A stretch of DNA of 6,047 nucleotides from Desulfovibrio sp. (GCA_031281815.1 JAITEY010000055.1:1-6047); one strand, 5' to 3'; shown: positions 1 to 5,825, numbered from the stretch's first letter. Translations and numbers: made by a program. The notes: generated by a model not told the origin, from the sequence alone.

Positions 1-948
1 ATGAAAAAGAAACCGCATCTTTCCCTGCGGCCCTGGTTGCGTGATTTTCACGCCAGAGCCGCCTATCTTACCGCTGTGGGCTTCAGGCAGACCCCCACCA
101 ACACCCGCGAGTTCCTCGCCCGTCTGACCGCGCGCTATGTCACGAAAATCCCCGAGATTGCCGATGTGCGTGACGATTTGGCCCCCACCGGCGATTTCAG
201 CGTGCCTCTGCGCATCTATCACCCCGACCCCGGCGAGGAACTGCCCGTGCTGCTGTTCTTCCACGGCGGCGGACACATGTGCGGCAGCGTGACGGTGTAT
301 GACCCGATCTGCCGCAAGCTGGCGGCGGCGGCGCGGCATGTCGTGGTGGCCGCCGACTACAGACTGGCCCCGGAGAATCCCTACCCGGCCGGAGTGGATG
401 ACGCCCTCGGCGTCGTGCACACCGTTCCCGGTCTGTTGGCGGAGCGCGGGATACGCTTCAGGAACGAAGTATCCATCGCCGGGGACTCGGCGGGAGGCGC
501 CCTGTGCGCCGCGGTCAGCCGTCTGATGCAGTTTGAGCCGGGCAGGCGGATCAAGCGCCAGGCGCTGATTTACCCCAGTCTGGACTATACCCTGAGTCTG
601 CCGAGCGTTGAGGAAAACGCCGACGGCTACATGCTCCAGACGGCAAAAGTTGTCTGGTATCTGGACAACTATTTTCCGCGCGGGGTCAACCGCAAGGCCG
701 TTTCTCCGCTGTTCGGGGAATTTACCGACAAGTTGCCCGAGACGCTGGTTGTCACGGCGGAATTCTGCCCGCTGCGGGATGAAGGCGTCGCGTACTGCCG
801 CAAAGTGCAGGAGGCGGGAGTCAAGGCGCGGCAACTCCACTTGGGCGATATGATCCACGCGTACCTCAACCTGGAAGACCTTGTGCCCGATGCGTGCGCG
901 GAAACCTACGAGGCTGTCGCCGCTTTTTTGAACGGAAAGGATTTCTGA
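1..948 (+). CDS. alpha/beta hydrolase, HSL (family IV) esterase/lipase
   Basis: A 315-residue protein, the usual length for bacterial hormone-sensitive-lipase-like carboxylesterases, which hydrolyse short-chain acyl esters in the cytoplasm. Seen: oxyanion-hole motif HGGG at residues 88-91, the family-typical DYRLAPE at 119-125, nucleophile elbow GDSAGG at 161-166 (Ser163), acid residue Asp260 in LRDEG, and His286 in MIHAYLN, which completes the triad. No signal peptide is apparent; the N-terminus (MKKKPHLSLRPWLRDF) is basic and probably a cap helix. The ATG is the first base of the window, so its ribosome binding site cannot be seen and a start further upstream cannot be excluded. The gene converges with the proline-rich lipoprotein gene, leaving 82 bases between stops. 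The physiological substrate cannot be read from sequence. Family assignment is firm; the exact role is unknown. Confidence 0.93.
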   Translation: MKKKPHLSLRPWLRDFHARAAYLTAVGFRQTPTNTREFLARLTARYVTKIPEIADVRDDLAPTGDFSVPLRIYHPDPGEELPVLLFFHGGGHMCGSVTVYDPICRKLAAAARHVVVAADYRLAPENPYPAGVDDALGVVHTVPGLLAERGIRFRNEVSIAGDSAGGALCAAVSRLMQFEPGRRIKRQALIYPSLDYTLSLPSVEENADGYMLQTAKVVWYLDNYFPRGVNRKAVSPLFGEFTDKLPETLVVTAEFCPLRDEGVAYCRKVQEAGVKARQLHLGDMIHAYLNLEDLVPDACAETYEAVAAFLNGKDF

Positions 949-990
949 ACGGCGCCGTCCGCCGGTAAGGCGTTGCGGTCAGCCTTGGAT

Positions 991-1028
991 GCCGGATGCT
1001 CTTGCGAGATACCTGTCTCGGCATCGGC
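991..1028. terminator. hairpin between convergent genes, possible bidirectional terminator
   Basis: GCCGGATGC (991-999) pairs with GCATCGGC (1021-1028) with one bulged G. Inside it CGAGA (1005-1009) pairs with TCTCG (1016-1020) around a 6-base loop, with a 5-base bulge on the left arm. It sits in the 82-base gap between the two convergent stop codons, where a shared terminator is expected. Neither side carries a T-tract, so intrinsic termination is uncertain; it may only protect 3' ends. Confidence 0.4.
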
Positions 1029-1030
1029 AA

Positions 1031-2125
1031 TTACAGCGGCGGCGGCGCGGGCATATAGCCCAGGCCGGAGCTTCCCGGCGGCGCGAGCGCCGGGTCCCGT
1101 TCGGAGGCCGGCTGCCCTCCCACAGGCGGCAACAGACGGTTTCCGGCAGGCGCAGCGGTCTTGGGCGGCGTTGAAATCGCAGGCAAGGCAGGCGACTCGG
1201 GCTGCGCGGCGGAAGTCGGGGGCTGAGCGGCCGGCGCAGGCGCAACGGGAGCGGGCGCGCTTGCCGGAGTCTGAGCGGGCACAGAAGTGCCTGCGCTTGC
1301 GGGAGGTTGCGTGGGAGCGTTTGCGGGTGTCTGCGTGGGAGCGTTTGCGGGAGTCTGCGCGAGGGGAGGTTGCATGGGAGCGTTTGCGGGCGTCACCGCA
1401 TTGCCGCTGCCTTGGGCGGACGCTTGGCCGGCCGTGCCCGGAGGCGGCGCAAAGGCCGTCGACGGTGTGACGGAAGGCACGGGCGCGGCGGTGGAAGCGC
1501 CCGGCGCGGGAACGGGAGCGGAAGGTTGGGCGCCCGGTACTGAAGAGTGCGCCGGGGCCGATGTTGCGCGCTTGTAGCCGGGCGCGGGAACGCAGCCTTC
1601 CGGGCACACGGGTTCGGGGAACAGTCCGGCGGACCCGGCAGGCGCTTGGGGCGTTGCGCTTTTCACGTCTTTTTTTGCTGCCGTTTTTCCGGTCTTTTTA
1701 CCCGCCGTTTTGCGGGATGCGCGCGCGGGGGCGCTTTTGCCCGCGCCGCCTTTGTCGGCGGTGATTTTGCCTGCTCCGCCTGTGCGCGGTTCCACAGCGC
1801 TCCCGCTCCGAGCCGCGCCGTCCGTCCCGTGGGTAACGAAAGCTTGTGTGCGGGCAGCGTACTGTTTCCACAGAGGATCGGCGCTGACAACGACCTGTCC
1901 TGTCATCGCAAGGGGGCGGGTCGGACCGGAACCGGCCGCATCATAATCTTCGGGCAAGGTATGCTTTGCCTGGTAGTTCGCATACTCCGGCGCGCGCGAG
2001 CAACCCCCGGTCACAAGGGTTGCGGCCGCTGAGAACAGGAGCGCGACGGCTGCGGCGGTCGCTCCGCTCAGCCCGCGGGACTGTCCGGGCCCGAGCGCGG
2101 AACCGGTTGTGGAGTGAAACATCAT
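1031..2125 (-). CDS. Ala/Pro-rich exported protein, putative lipoprotein
   Basis: A 364-residue protein of unknown function. Residues 1-42 look like a secretion signal: a short polar N-region, a hydrophobic stretch (about 22-38, AAAVALLFSAAATLV) and then TGGC with Cys42. That is a poor lipobox (Thr at -3 instead of Leu), so lipidation is inferred. Residues 43-100 are the only non-repetitive, globular-looking part (PEYANYQ, LPEDYD, DPLWKQYAARTQAF). Residues 117-157 are Lys/Ala/Gly-rich, and Cys174 and Cys178 form a CPEGC pair. From 180 to the end the chain is a disordered Ala/Pro/Gln/Thr tract with TPANAP repeats. This suggests an envelope protein with a periplasm-spanning or wall-contacting tail. 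Start: tandem ATGs at 2125 and 2122 follow a strong GGGAGG (2133-2128); spacing favours the second ATG (5 versus 2 bases). Other long open frames here are by-products of high GC. I do not recognise a family. Confidence 0.72.
   Translation of the reverse strand: MMFHSTTGSALGPGQSRGLSGATAAAVALLFSAAATLVTGGCSRAPEYANYQAKHTLPEDYDAAGSGPTRPLAMTGQVVVSADPLWKQYAARTQAFVTHGTDGAARSGSAVEPRTGGAGKITADKGGAGKSAPARASRKTAGKKTGKTAAKKDVKSATPQAPAGSAGLFPEPVCPEGCVPAPGYKRATSAPAHSSVPGAQPSAPVPAPGASTAAPVPSVTPSTAFAPPPGTAGQASAQGSGNAVTPANAPMQPPLAQTPANAPTQTPANAPTQPPASAGTSVPAQTPASAPAPVAPAPAAQPPTSAAQPESPALPAISTPPKTAAPAGNRLLPPVGGQPASERDPALAPPGSSGLGYMPAPPPL
1301..1394 (-). repeat. tandem repeat inside the proline-rich gene (TPANAP units)
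   Basis: Two adjacent 24-base units (1311-1334 and 1335-1358) differ at one base, and a third partial copy lies at about 1375-1394. A longer block starting GGGAGGTTGC recurs at 1301 and 1364, 63 bases apart. On the coding strand the units encode TPANAPTQ-like octapeptides (residues about 245-273 of the protein). Length variation by slippage would stay in frame because the unit is a multiple of three. Confidence 0.8.
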
Positions 2126-2229
2126 GGCCTCCCTTCCTCACTCTCATCGGCTTTTTGACGCTTCACATTAGGGATTGTTTTTCGACCGGCCCCGACCGCG
2201 AACGGCGCAATTCCGCGCGCGGACGCCTT

Positions 2230-2373
2230 TCAGCAGCCGGCGATATGCGCCGTTCCGCCGCCCGGCAGCGTTTCCGTGGCCCAGGTGATTTTTTCATTCC
2301 AACTTTTCGACTGATCCCGGTCAAAAATAACCAGCCAGCCCTCGGATGCGCCGCAAGCGGCCATATATATGGT
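2230..2373 (-). pseudogene. C-terminal remnant of an AAA-ATPase-type protein
   Basis: An open stretch on the minus strand ends in TGA at 2232-2230. It encodes TIYMAACGASEG, then the stretch GWLVIFDRDQSKSWNEKI, then TWATETLPGGGTAHIAGC. From memory, this pattern (YM-x-CGASEG, LVIFDR, SW-x-EKI, a short Gly turn and a terminal GC) is the end of the prokaryotic AAA ATPase proteins that carry a C-terminal PD-(D/E)XK-like nuclease domain (COG1672-type, normally around 500 residues). The frame is closed by TGA at 2376-2374, and I could not find the preceding part of the domain in any frame further upstream, so about nine tenths of the gene is missing. The stop codon and C-terminus are preserved, so the loss was from the 5' side. 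It lies 104 bases upstream of the start of the proline-rich gene, on the same strand. The family call is recognition of a short but distinctive tail. Confidence 0.62.
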
Positions 2374-2462
2374 TCATCCGGCTTACGTGTACTTTTTGAC
2401 AAAGGTGAGGACACGGGCTCCAATCGAAAAGACTGAAACGCACCGAAAAGGCGGAATCACTA

Positions 2463-2498
2463 TAACATACAGAATAACATACAGAATAACATACAGAG
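2463..2498. repeat. 12-bp direct repeat, three tandem copies
   Basis: Three head-to-tail copies of TAACATACAGAA occupy 2463-2474, 2475-2486 and 2487-2498; the third ends in G. It lies in AT-rich DNA between the ATPase remnant and the broken small gene. It may be an iteron-like binding array, a slippage product or a scar of a lost element; three copies are too few to decide. Confidence 0.85.
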
Positions 2499-2560
2499 AT
2501 ATTTCAATACTCGACAACAACACTGCCCGGCCATGTCTTCCTCGCCGAATTAAGAGCATA

Positions 2561-2601
2561 TTGAGATAATTCTATCGCATTTACCCTTGACATTATCTCA
2601 A
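2561..2601. repeat. perfect 10-bp inverted repeat with 21-bp spacer
   Basis: TTGAGATAAT (2561-2570) and ATTATCTCAA (2592-2601) are exact reverse complements. Corresponding arm positions are 31 bases apart, about three helical turns, so a dimeric regulator or recombinase could contact both on one DNA face. The right arm abuts a consensus -35 box. As RNA it would be a 10-bp, AU-rich stem with a 21-base loop and no T-tract, so a terminator is unlikely. Confidence 0.75.
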
Positions 2602-2614
2602 ACAGGCGTATTCT
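2587..2614 (+). promoter_or_regulatory. candidate sigma-70 promoter overlapping the inverted repeat
   Basis: A perfect -35 hexamer TTGACA (2587-2592) is followed after 16 bases by TATTCT (2609-2614), which matches the -10 consensus at four of six positions. Transcription would start near 2621 and run toward hisC, through the two-hairpin structure at 2822-2871. The right arm of the inverted repeat overlaps the promoter, as expected for an operator. Against it: the same bases may be antisense to a decayed reading frame. Confidence 0.4.
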
Positions 2615-2724
2615 GTACTCGGCAAAGTCGGGGAAGGAGTCCTGGTCCGCCATGCGCGCAGCGGCAGGATGTGGACGTTCCCGGCTTGGTCGGCGTTTCG
2701 GGCTGCGTCGTTTTCGCTCTTCAT

Positions 2725-3042
2725 GTTGGGAAGACGAGAAAAAAGCGGCGTTAATGACGGAACCTCAACACTCAAGCGACTTCCGCATGCAGCGGCCGCC
2801 TTGCGGGAGATTGCTTGCGTTGCCGGACCTCGGCAGGTCCGGCGGCTCTCGAAAAACCTGCAGGTTTTTTTGTTGATTTGTCCTTGACGAGTGCCGCCGG
2901 TTTGTTTGATGCCGGCAACATACCGCCTTTATGGAGGAGGGTCCATCGCATCAACGCATGTGCTGCGTCGTTCGGTCATATCCTCTGCTTGCGACGCAAC
3001 GCGCCGGCGCGCCTTGCGGCACGCGGAAAATGAGAATACAGT
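2725..3042. other. non-coding upstream region of hisC
   Basis: No credible gene is seen in these 318 bases; the short open frames are Arg/Ser/Pro-rich and lack ribosome sites. Contents: the hairpin-plus-T-tract at 2822-2871, a small hairpin GCCGG/CCGGC (2896-2900 with 2912-2916), and an isolated strong purine run GGAGGAGG (2933-2940) with no start codon at normal distance. The hisC promoter presumably lies here or further left, but I cannot point to a convincing one close to the gene. No run of histidine codons, and so no classical his leader peptide, is seen. Confidence 0.55.
2822..2871 (+). terminator. two-hairpin terminator or attenuator-like structure
   Basis: First hairpin: GCCGGACCT (2822-2830) and AGGTCCGGC (2835-2843), a perfect 9-bp stem with a CGGC tetraloop. 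Eight bases later, the palindrome AAAAACCTGCAGGTTTTT (2852-2869) folds into a 7-bp stem with loop TGCA and runs into seven T residues (2865-2871), the layout of an intrinsic terminator on the + strand. GCAGGT (2833-2838) could instead pair with ACCTGC (2856-2861), which would break both hairpins. It lies 172 bases before hisC, so it either ends an upstream transcript or attenuates readthrough. Confidence 0.6.
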
Positions 3043-4164
3043 ATGCGGATGAGCGATACAGCTTTTCATATCCGCCCGGAAGCGGCAGGGTTTGACCCGT
3101 ATGTGCCGGGACTGTCCGTTGCCGAAGTCCGTGAGCGTTTCGGGCTCTCTACGATAATCAAGATGGCGAGCAACGAGAACCCCTTGGGTATTTCCCCCGA
3201 GGCGCTTGAGGCTGTGCGGCGTTGCGCCGGGTTCGGCTTCCGGTATCCGCGTGAAGGCAATCCGGACCTCGTCGCGGCTCTGGCCGCGCACCACGGCTTG
3301 CCCGAGGATTGTTTCGTGCCCGGCAACGGTTCGGACGAGGTCATTGACCTGCTGCTCCGGGTCTGTCCTGTGCCCGGCCGGCACAACGTGGTCGCCTCCC
3401 GGCCGTCCTTCAGTATGTACAGGGTGTTGAGCCGGCTGTGCGGGGTGGAGTTCCGGAGCGTGCCGCTCAAGGAGGATTTTTCCTTCGACCTGCCCGGTCT
3501 GGCGGCCGCGGCGGACGACGACACGGCGTTGCTCTTCCTCACCGTGCCGGACAACCCTTCGGGCGCGTGTCCCCCGCGTGCGGATGTGGAAACCCTGGCC
3601 CGCCGGCTTCCTCCCGCCTGTCTTCTGGTGCTGGACGAGGCGTACATCGACTTTTGCCTTGACCCTGAAGAGCAGTCTTTCCTGCCGTTATTGAACGATT
3701 ACGGCAACGTCGCCGTGCTGCGCACCTTTTCCAAGACCTACGGGCTGGCCGGACTGCGCCTCGGCTGCGGGATACTCCCGCCGGCATTGGCCGCGGTGCT
3801 GCGCGCTGTGCATATGCCGTTTTCCGTCAATATCGCCGCCGAGGCAGCGGGCATCGCCGCTTTGGACGACAGGGAGTTTTACGAGGAAACGCGGCGCGTT
3901 GTCGCCGAAGGCCGCGCCCTGCTGCACGAGGAACTGTCGGTCCTGGGCTTTATCGTGTATCCCTCGCAGGCCAACTTTCTGATGTTCCGGCCGGGAGCGG
4001 CGCATACCCTGAGCGCCGTGGAACTTTTTGAAGGATTGTTGGCACGCGGCGTGATTATCCGCCGGCTCGCAAGCTACGGGCTTGAGGAGCACTTGCGGGT
4101 CAGCGTGGGCACGGCGCGGGAGAACAGAGAATTTCTCCGCTGTGTCCGGGAGTTGTGCGCGTGA
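3043..4164 (+). CDS. hisC: histidinol-phosphate aminotransferase
   Basis: A 373-residue, full-length fold-type I PLP aminotransferase (class II, HisC branch). It converts imidazole-acetol phosphate plus glutamate to L-histidinol phosphate plus 2-oxoglutarate in cytoplasmic histidine synthesis; HisC enzymes often also act on aromatic amino acids. Seen: SNENPLG (43-49), GNGSDE (94-99, phosphate cradle), NPSG (171-174, Asn171 at the pyridine ring), DEAYIDF (198-204, Asp198 and Tyr201), the Schiff-base lysine Lys231 in FSKTYGLAGLR, and Arg352 in LRVSVG, which binds the substrate carboxylate. An in-frame TGA at 3031-3033 bounds the start, leaving ATG 3043 or ATG 3049 (MSDTAF); the ribosome site is weak (TGAGAA, 3031-3036, fits 3043). 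No other his gene is in the window, so histidine genes are dispersed here. cmk follows 123 bases downstream on the same strand. Confidence 0.95.
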   Translation: MRMSDTAFHIRPEAAGFDPYVPGLSVAEVRERFGLSTIIKMASNENPLGISPEALEAVRRCAGFGFRYPREGNPDLVAALAAHHGLPEDCFVPGNGSDEVIDLLLRVCPVPGRHNVVASRPSFSMYRVLSRLCGVEFRSVPLKEDFSFDLPGLAAAADDDTALLFLTVPDNPSGACPPRADVETLARRLPPACLLVLDEAYIDFCLDPEEQSFLPLLNDYGNVAVLRTFSKTYGLAGLRLGCGILPPALAAVLRAVHMPFSVNIAAEAAGIAALDDREFYEETRRVVAEGRALLHEELSVLGFIVYPSQANFLMFRPGAAHTLSAVELFEGLLARGVIIRRLASYGLEEHLRVSVGTARENREFLRCVRELCA

Positions 4165-4203
4165 AGGAAGGTCTCCGCTGCCGGACGTTCCTCAACAGGA
4201 CGG

Positions 4204-4219
4204 CTGCCGAAGGCGGCAG
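4204..4219 (+). other. small hairpin in the hisC-cmk gap
   Basis: CTGCCG (4204-4209) and CGGCAG (4214-4219) form a perfect 6-bp stem with an AAGG loop. No T-tract follows, so it should not stop transcription and may mark an RNA processing or stability site. The rest of the 123-base gap shows no gene; GGGGA at 4276-4280 is the likely cmk ribosome site. Confidence 0.4.
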
Positions 4220-4287
4220 GGCGTTGTGCGCATGAGGGTCCGCCGGGGCCGCGTCTTCCCGCGGATGAGCCTGATGGGGATGGAACG

Positions 4288-5481
4288 ATGACGGAGCGCG
4301 TTCGCAGCATGATTGTGACCATTGACGGCCCGGCCGGGGCGGGCAAGAGCACCCTGGCCGGGCGCGTGGCCGAGGAACTCGGTATACCTTGTCTGGATAC
4401 CGGGGCCATGTTCCGGACCCTGGCCCTGGAATTGCAGCGCGCGGGTTTCGACCCGGCATGCGCCTCCGGGCCGGGCGCCCGTGAACTGGAGCAGGCTTTT
4501 GCCGCCTGCGGGTTCAGTCTGGAAGGCGTGGGTGCCGCATCGCGCCTTTTGTGCCGGGGACAGCCGGTCGGCGACGAGATACGCACGGAGCAGGCGGGCA
4601 TGGCGGCCGCCGCGGTCGCCGTTCTGCCCGATGTGCGGGAATTTATGAAAAAGACCCAGAGGGCGCTGGGCGACAAGTACCCCCTGGTCGCGGAAGGGCG
4701 GGACATGGGCACGGTGATTTTTCCCGAAGCCTTCTGCAAGATTTACCTGTCGGCCTCGACGCGGGTACGGGCCGCGCGGCGTCTGCTGCAGTTGCGCGCG
4801 GCCGGTCGGGATGCCGATATCCGCGAGATTGAGGAGCGTATCCGGGAACGGGACGTACAGGACGAGAGCCGTGCGTCGGCGCCTTTGCGTCCCGCGGACG
4901 ATGCCGTGATTGTCGATACCACGGACATGGATGCGGACACGGTCTTTGCGGCCATCATGCGGGCGGTGCGCGAGGCACGGGCAGCCGCGCCCGTCGCCGT
5001 GCGCATGCGCCGGCGGGACCGGGAAACGGGGAGCGAAGCCGTTTCGGACCTGCTGGAACGGGGCGAATACGGTGTGTTGTCTCTTGACGACGGGAGTTCC
5101 TGGCCCTACGCCGTGCCCTTGTCCTACGTGTTGTCGGAGGGTGCCGTCTATTTCCATTGCGCGCCGTCGGGGCGCAAGGTCGCGATTATGGCCCGGAACA
5201 ACCGGGTATGTTTTACCGTGGTTGCGGATACCGAGCCGGTGTATGAGGGGTCCTTCTCAACGTATTACGCGAGTGCGCTGATCACCGGGCGGGTGTTCCC
5301 GGTCGTGGACGAGGAGGAAAAAAAACGCGTCCTTGTGCTGCTGGCGGAAAAATATTCTCCTGCGCATGCGGACAAGGCCGGGATGTATGCGGAGCGGAGT
5401 TTGAAGAACACGGCGGTGTACCGCATCGTTCCGGAATTGTTGAGCGGGAAGGCCAAGCGCCGGCCGTCGCAGGACGGGTAA
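4288..5481 (+). CDS. cmk: cytidylate kinase fused to a NimA-like flavin-binding domain
   Basis: A 397-residue two-domain protein; stand-alone bacterial Cmk is about 220-230. Residues 8-230 are a complete (d)CMP kinase, which makes CDP/dCDP from CMP/dCMP and ATP: P-loop GPAGAGKST (14-22), DTGAMFR (37-43), AEGRDMGTVIFP (135-146), the Arg-rich lid (about 159-200) and the closing APLRPADDAVIVDTT (198-212). After an Ala/Arg linker, residues 239-385 form a pyridoxamine-phosphate-oxidase superfamily split barrel of the NimA/Pyridox_ox_2 type: RMRRRDRE, YGVLSLDDGSSWPYAVPLSY, YFHCAPSGRKV (His290 is the conserved FHxA histidine), FSTYYASALITGR and EEEKKRVLVLLAEKYSP. Family members bind FMN or haem; nitroimidazole reductase activity is known for some, not shown here. 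Start: GGGGA at 4276-4280, 7 bases before ATG 4288; ATG 4312 is an alternative. The frame is open across the junction, so it reads as a real fusion. Confidence 0.92.
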   Translation: MTERVRSMIVTIDGPAGAGKSTLAGRVAEELGIPCLDTGAMFRTLALELQRAGFDPACASGPGARELEQAFAACGFSLEGVGAASRLLCRGQPVGDEIRTEQAGMAAAAVAVLPDVREFMKKTQRALGDKYPLVAEGRDMGTVIFPEAFCKIYLSASTRVRAARRLLQLRAAGRDADIREIEERIRERDVQDESRASAPLRPADDAVIVDTTDMDADTVFAAIMRAVREARAAAPVAVRMRRRDRETGSEAVSDLLERGEYGVLSLDDGSSWPYAVPLSYVLSEGAVYFHCAPSGRKVAIMARNNRVCFTVVADTEPVYEGSFSTYYASALITGRVFPVVDEEEKKRVLVLLAEKYSPAHADKAGMYAERSLKNTAVYRIVPELLSGKAKRRPSQDG

Positions 5482-5496
5482 GGGCGCAGGCGCATG

Positions 5497-5819
5497 AATC
5501 CGCGGCAGGTTTGCCGTAATAGGCTTGCGACCTCTTTTTTTGCGTTCATGTTCATGGACAGTGCAGGTGGGCTCCGTTGCTTCGTCATTGTTATCGGAAG
5601 AGTCGAGAAACTCAGCGGTATCAAACAAGGAGAGTTGTTGGGCAGTTACTGAATTTGATTTGGACTTTTCCGTTTTCGTGCCAAAAGTATTGCTTTGCAT
5701 TTGAGCAATTGTTCTTGAAGCTCAGAAATTTCAGCACGTAAGTCGGCAATGTCCAGTTCATTTTGGGCGATGATCTCTTTCAGTAATTTTGGATCATCTG
5801 GAAGATTTTTATTGTTCAT
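5497..5819 (-). pseudogene. tnpC: IS66 transposase TnpC, 5' fragment with frameshift
   Basis: From ATG at 5819 the first frame encodes MNNKNLPDDPKLLKEI and a coiled-coil-like LDIADLRAEISELQEQLLKC, then runs to a stop at 5648-5646. The next frame continues the family pattern: FGTKTEKS, AQQLSLFD, then HERKKRGRKPITANLPRI, the hallmark of the IS66 N-terminal region before the zinc-binding and catalytic parts. The frames join if the T-run read as A at 5683-5686 is given one more base, restoring KAILFGTKTEK where IS66 proteins have LFGRKSEK. After LPRI the reading enters DNA antisense to the cmk 3' end, so the zinc-finger and DDE domains are absent (intact TnpC is about 500 residues). It is inactive on two counts. 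Confidence 0.85.
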
Positions 5820-5825
5820 GCCATC

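Larger units (their letters stand above)
2504..2724 (-). pseudogene. probable small gene broken by a frameshift, function unknown
   Basis: Two minus-strand frames join into one sensible protein. From ATG at 2724 the first frame reads MKSENDAARNADQAGN then VHILPLR with G/C in most third positions. From about 2655 that frame becomes low-quality Arg/Thr/Pro sequence, while the overlapping frame starting at 2653 reads MADQDSFPDFAEYRIRLFEI then MSRVNAIELSQYAL and ends at TGA 2506-2504. Its first dozen codons are again biased to C/G in third position. A single lost base near 2654-2656 would unite them into about 73 residues. No Shine-Dalgarno precedes either ATG and I recognise no family. It could instead be two chance open frames; the helical, low-bias 3' half is the weaker part. 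Confidence 0.35.

Noticed and set aside
906..1607. Long open frames on both strands inside the proline-rich gene (for example 906-1607 minus and 973-1470 plus)
   Set aside because: They are Arg/Ala/Ser-rich by-products of high GC and of the 24-bp repeats. Only the 1031-2125 minus frame has a strong ribosome site, a signal-like N-terminus and a sensible order of regions.
2163..2423. 86-codon minus-strand open frame starting at 2423
   Set aside because: It overlaps the AAA-ATPase remnant in another frame, and that frame gives the recognisable family pattern. This one is Arg/Pro-rich with no ribosome site.
2369..2569. 66-codon plus-strand open frame containing ITYR repeats
   Set aside because: The peptide repeat is only the translation of the 12-bp DNA repeat; there is no ribosome site and nothing protein-like around it.
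2652..2887. Two overlapping short plus-strand frames after the candidate promoter
   Set aside because: Arg/Ser/Cys-rich composition, no recognised motif, and they end in the terminator-like T-tract. The region is better read as non-coding or antisense to the broken small gene.
2884..2910. TTGACG followed by TTTGAT as a hisC promoter
   Set aside because: The -35 is close to consensus, but the spacer is only 15 bases and the -10 is poor; at 17 bases there is no usable -10.
2933..3052. GGAGGAGG with a possible leader peptide (ATG 2958 or GTG 2960) overlapping the hisC start
   Set aside because: The spacing of 17-19 bases is too long, the peptides have no His run, and nothing else supports translation.
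4082..4291. 69-codon plus-strand frame bridging hisC and cmk
   Set aside because: It is mostly a shadow of the hisC 3' end, Arg-rich, with no ribosome site or recognisable motif.
5257..5496. Left part of the minus-strand frame that begins with the tnpC fragment
   Set aside because: Beyond LPRI the reading is simply antisense to the cmk fusion gene and has no IS66 similarity.
5503..5540. Hairpin CGGCA/TGCCG followed by a T-run as a cmk terminator
   Set aside because: The stem is only 5 bp, and the T-run starts about 16 bases after it and is the antisense of the tnpC RKKRG codons. A fortuitous effect is possible but not supported.
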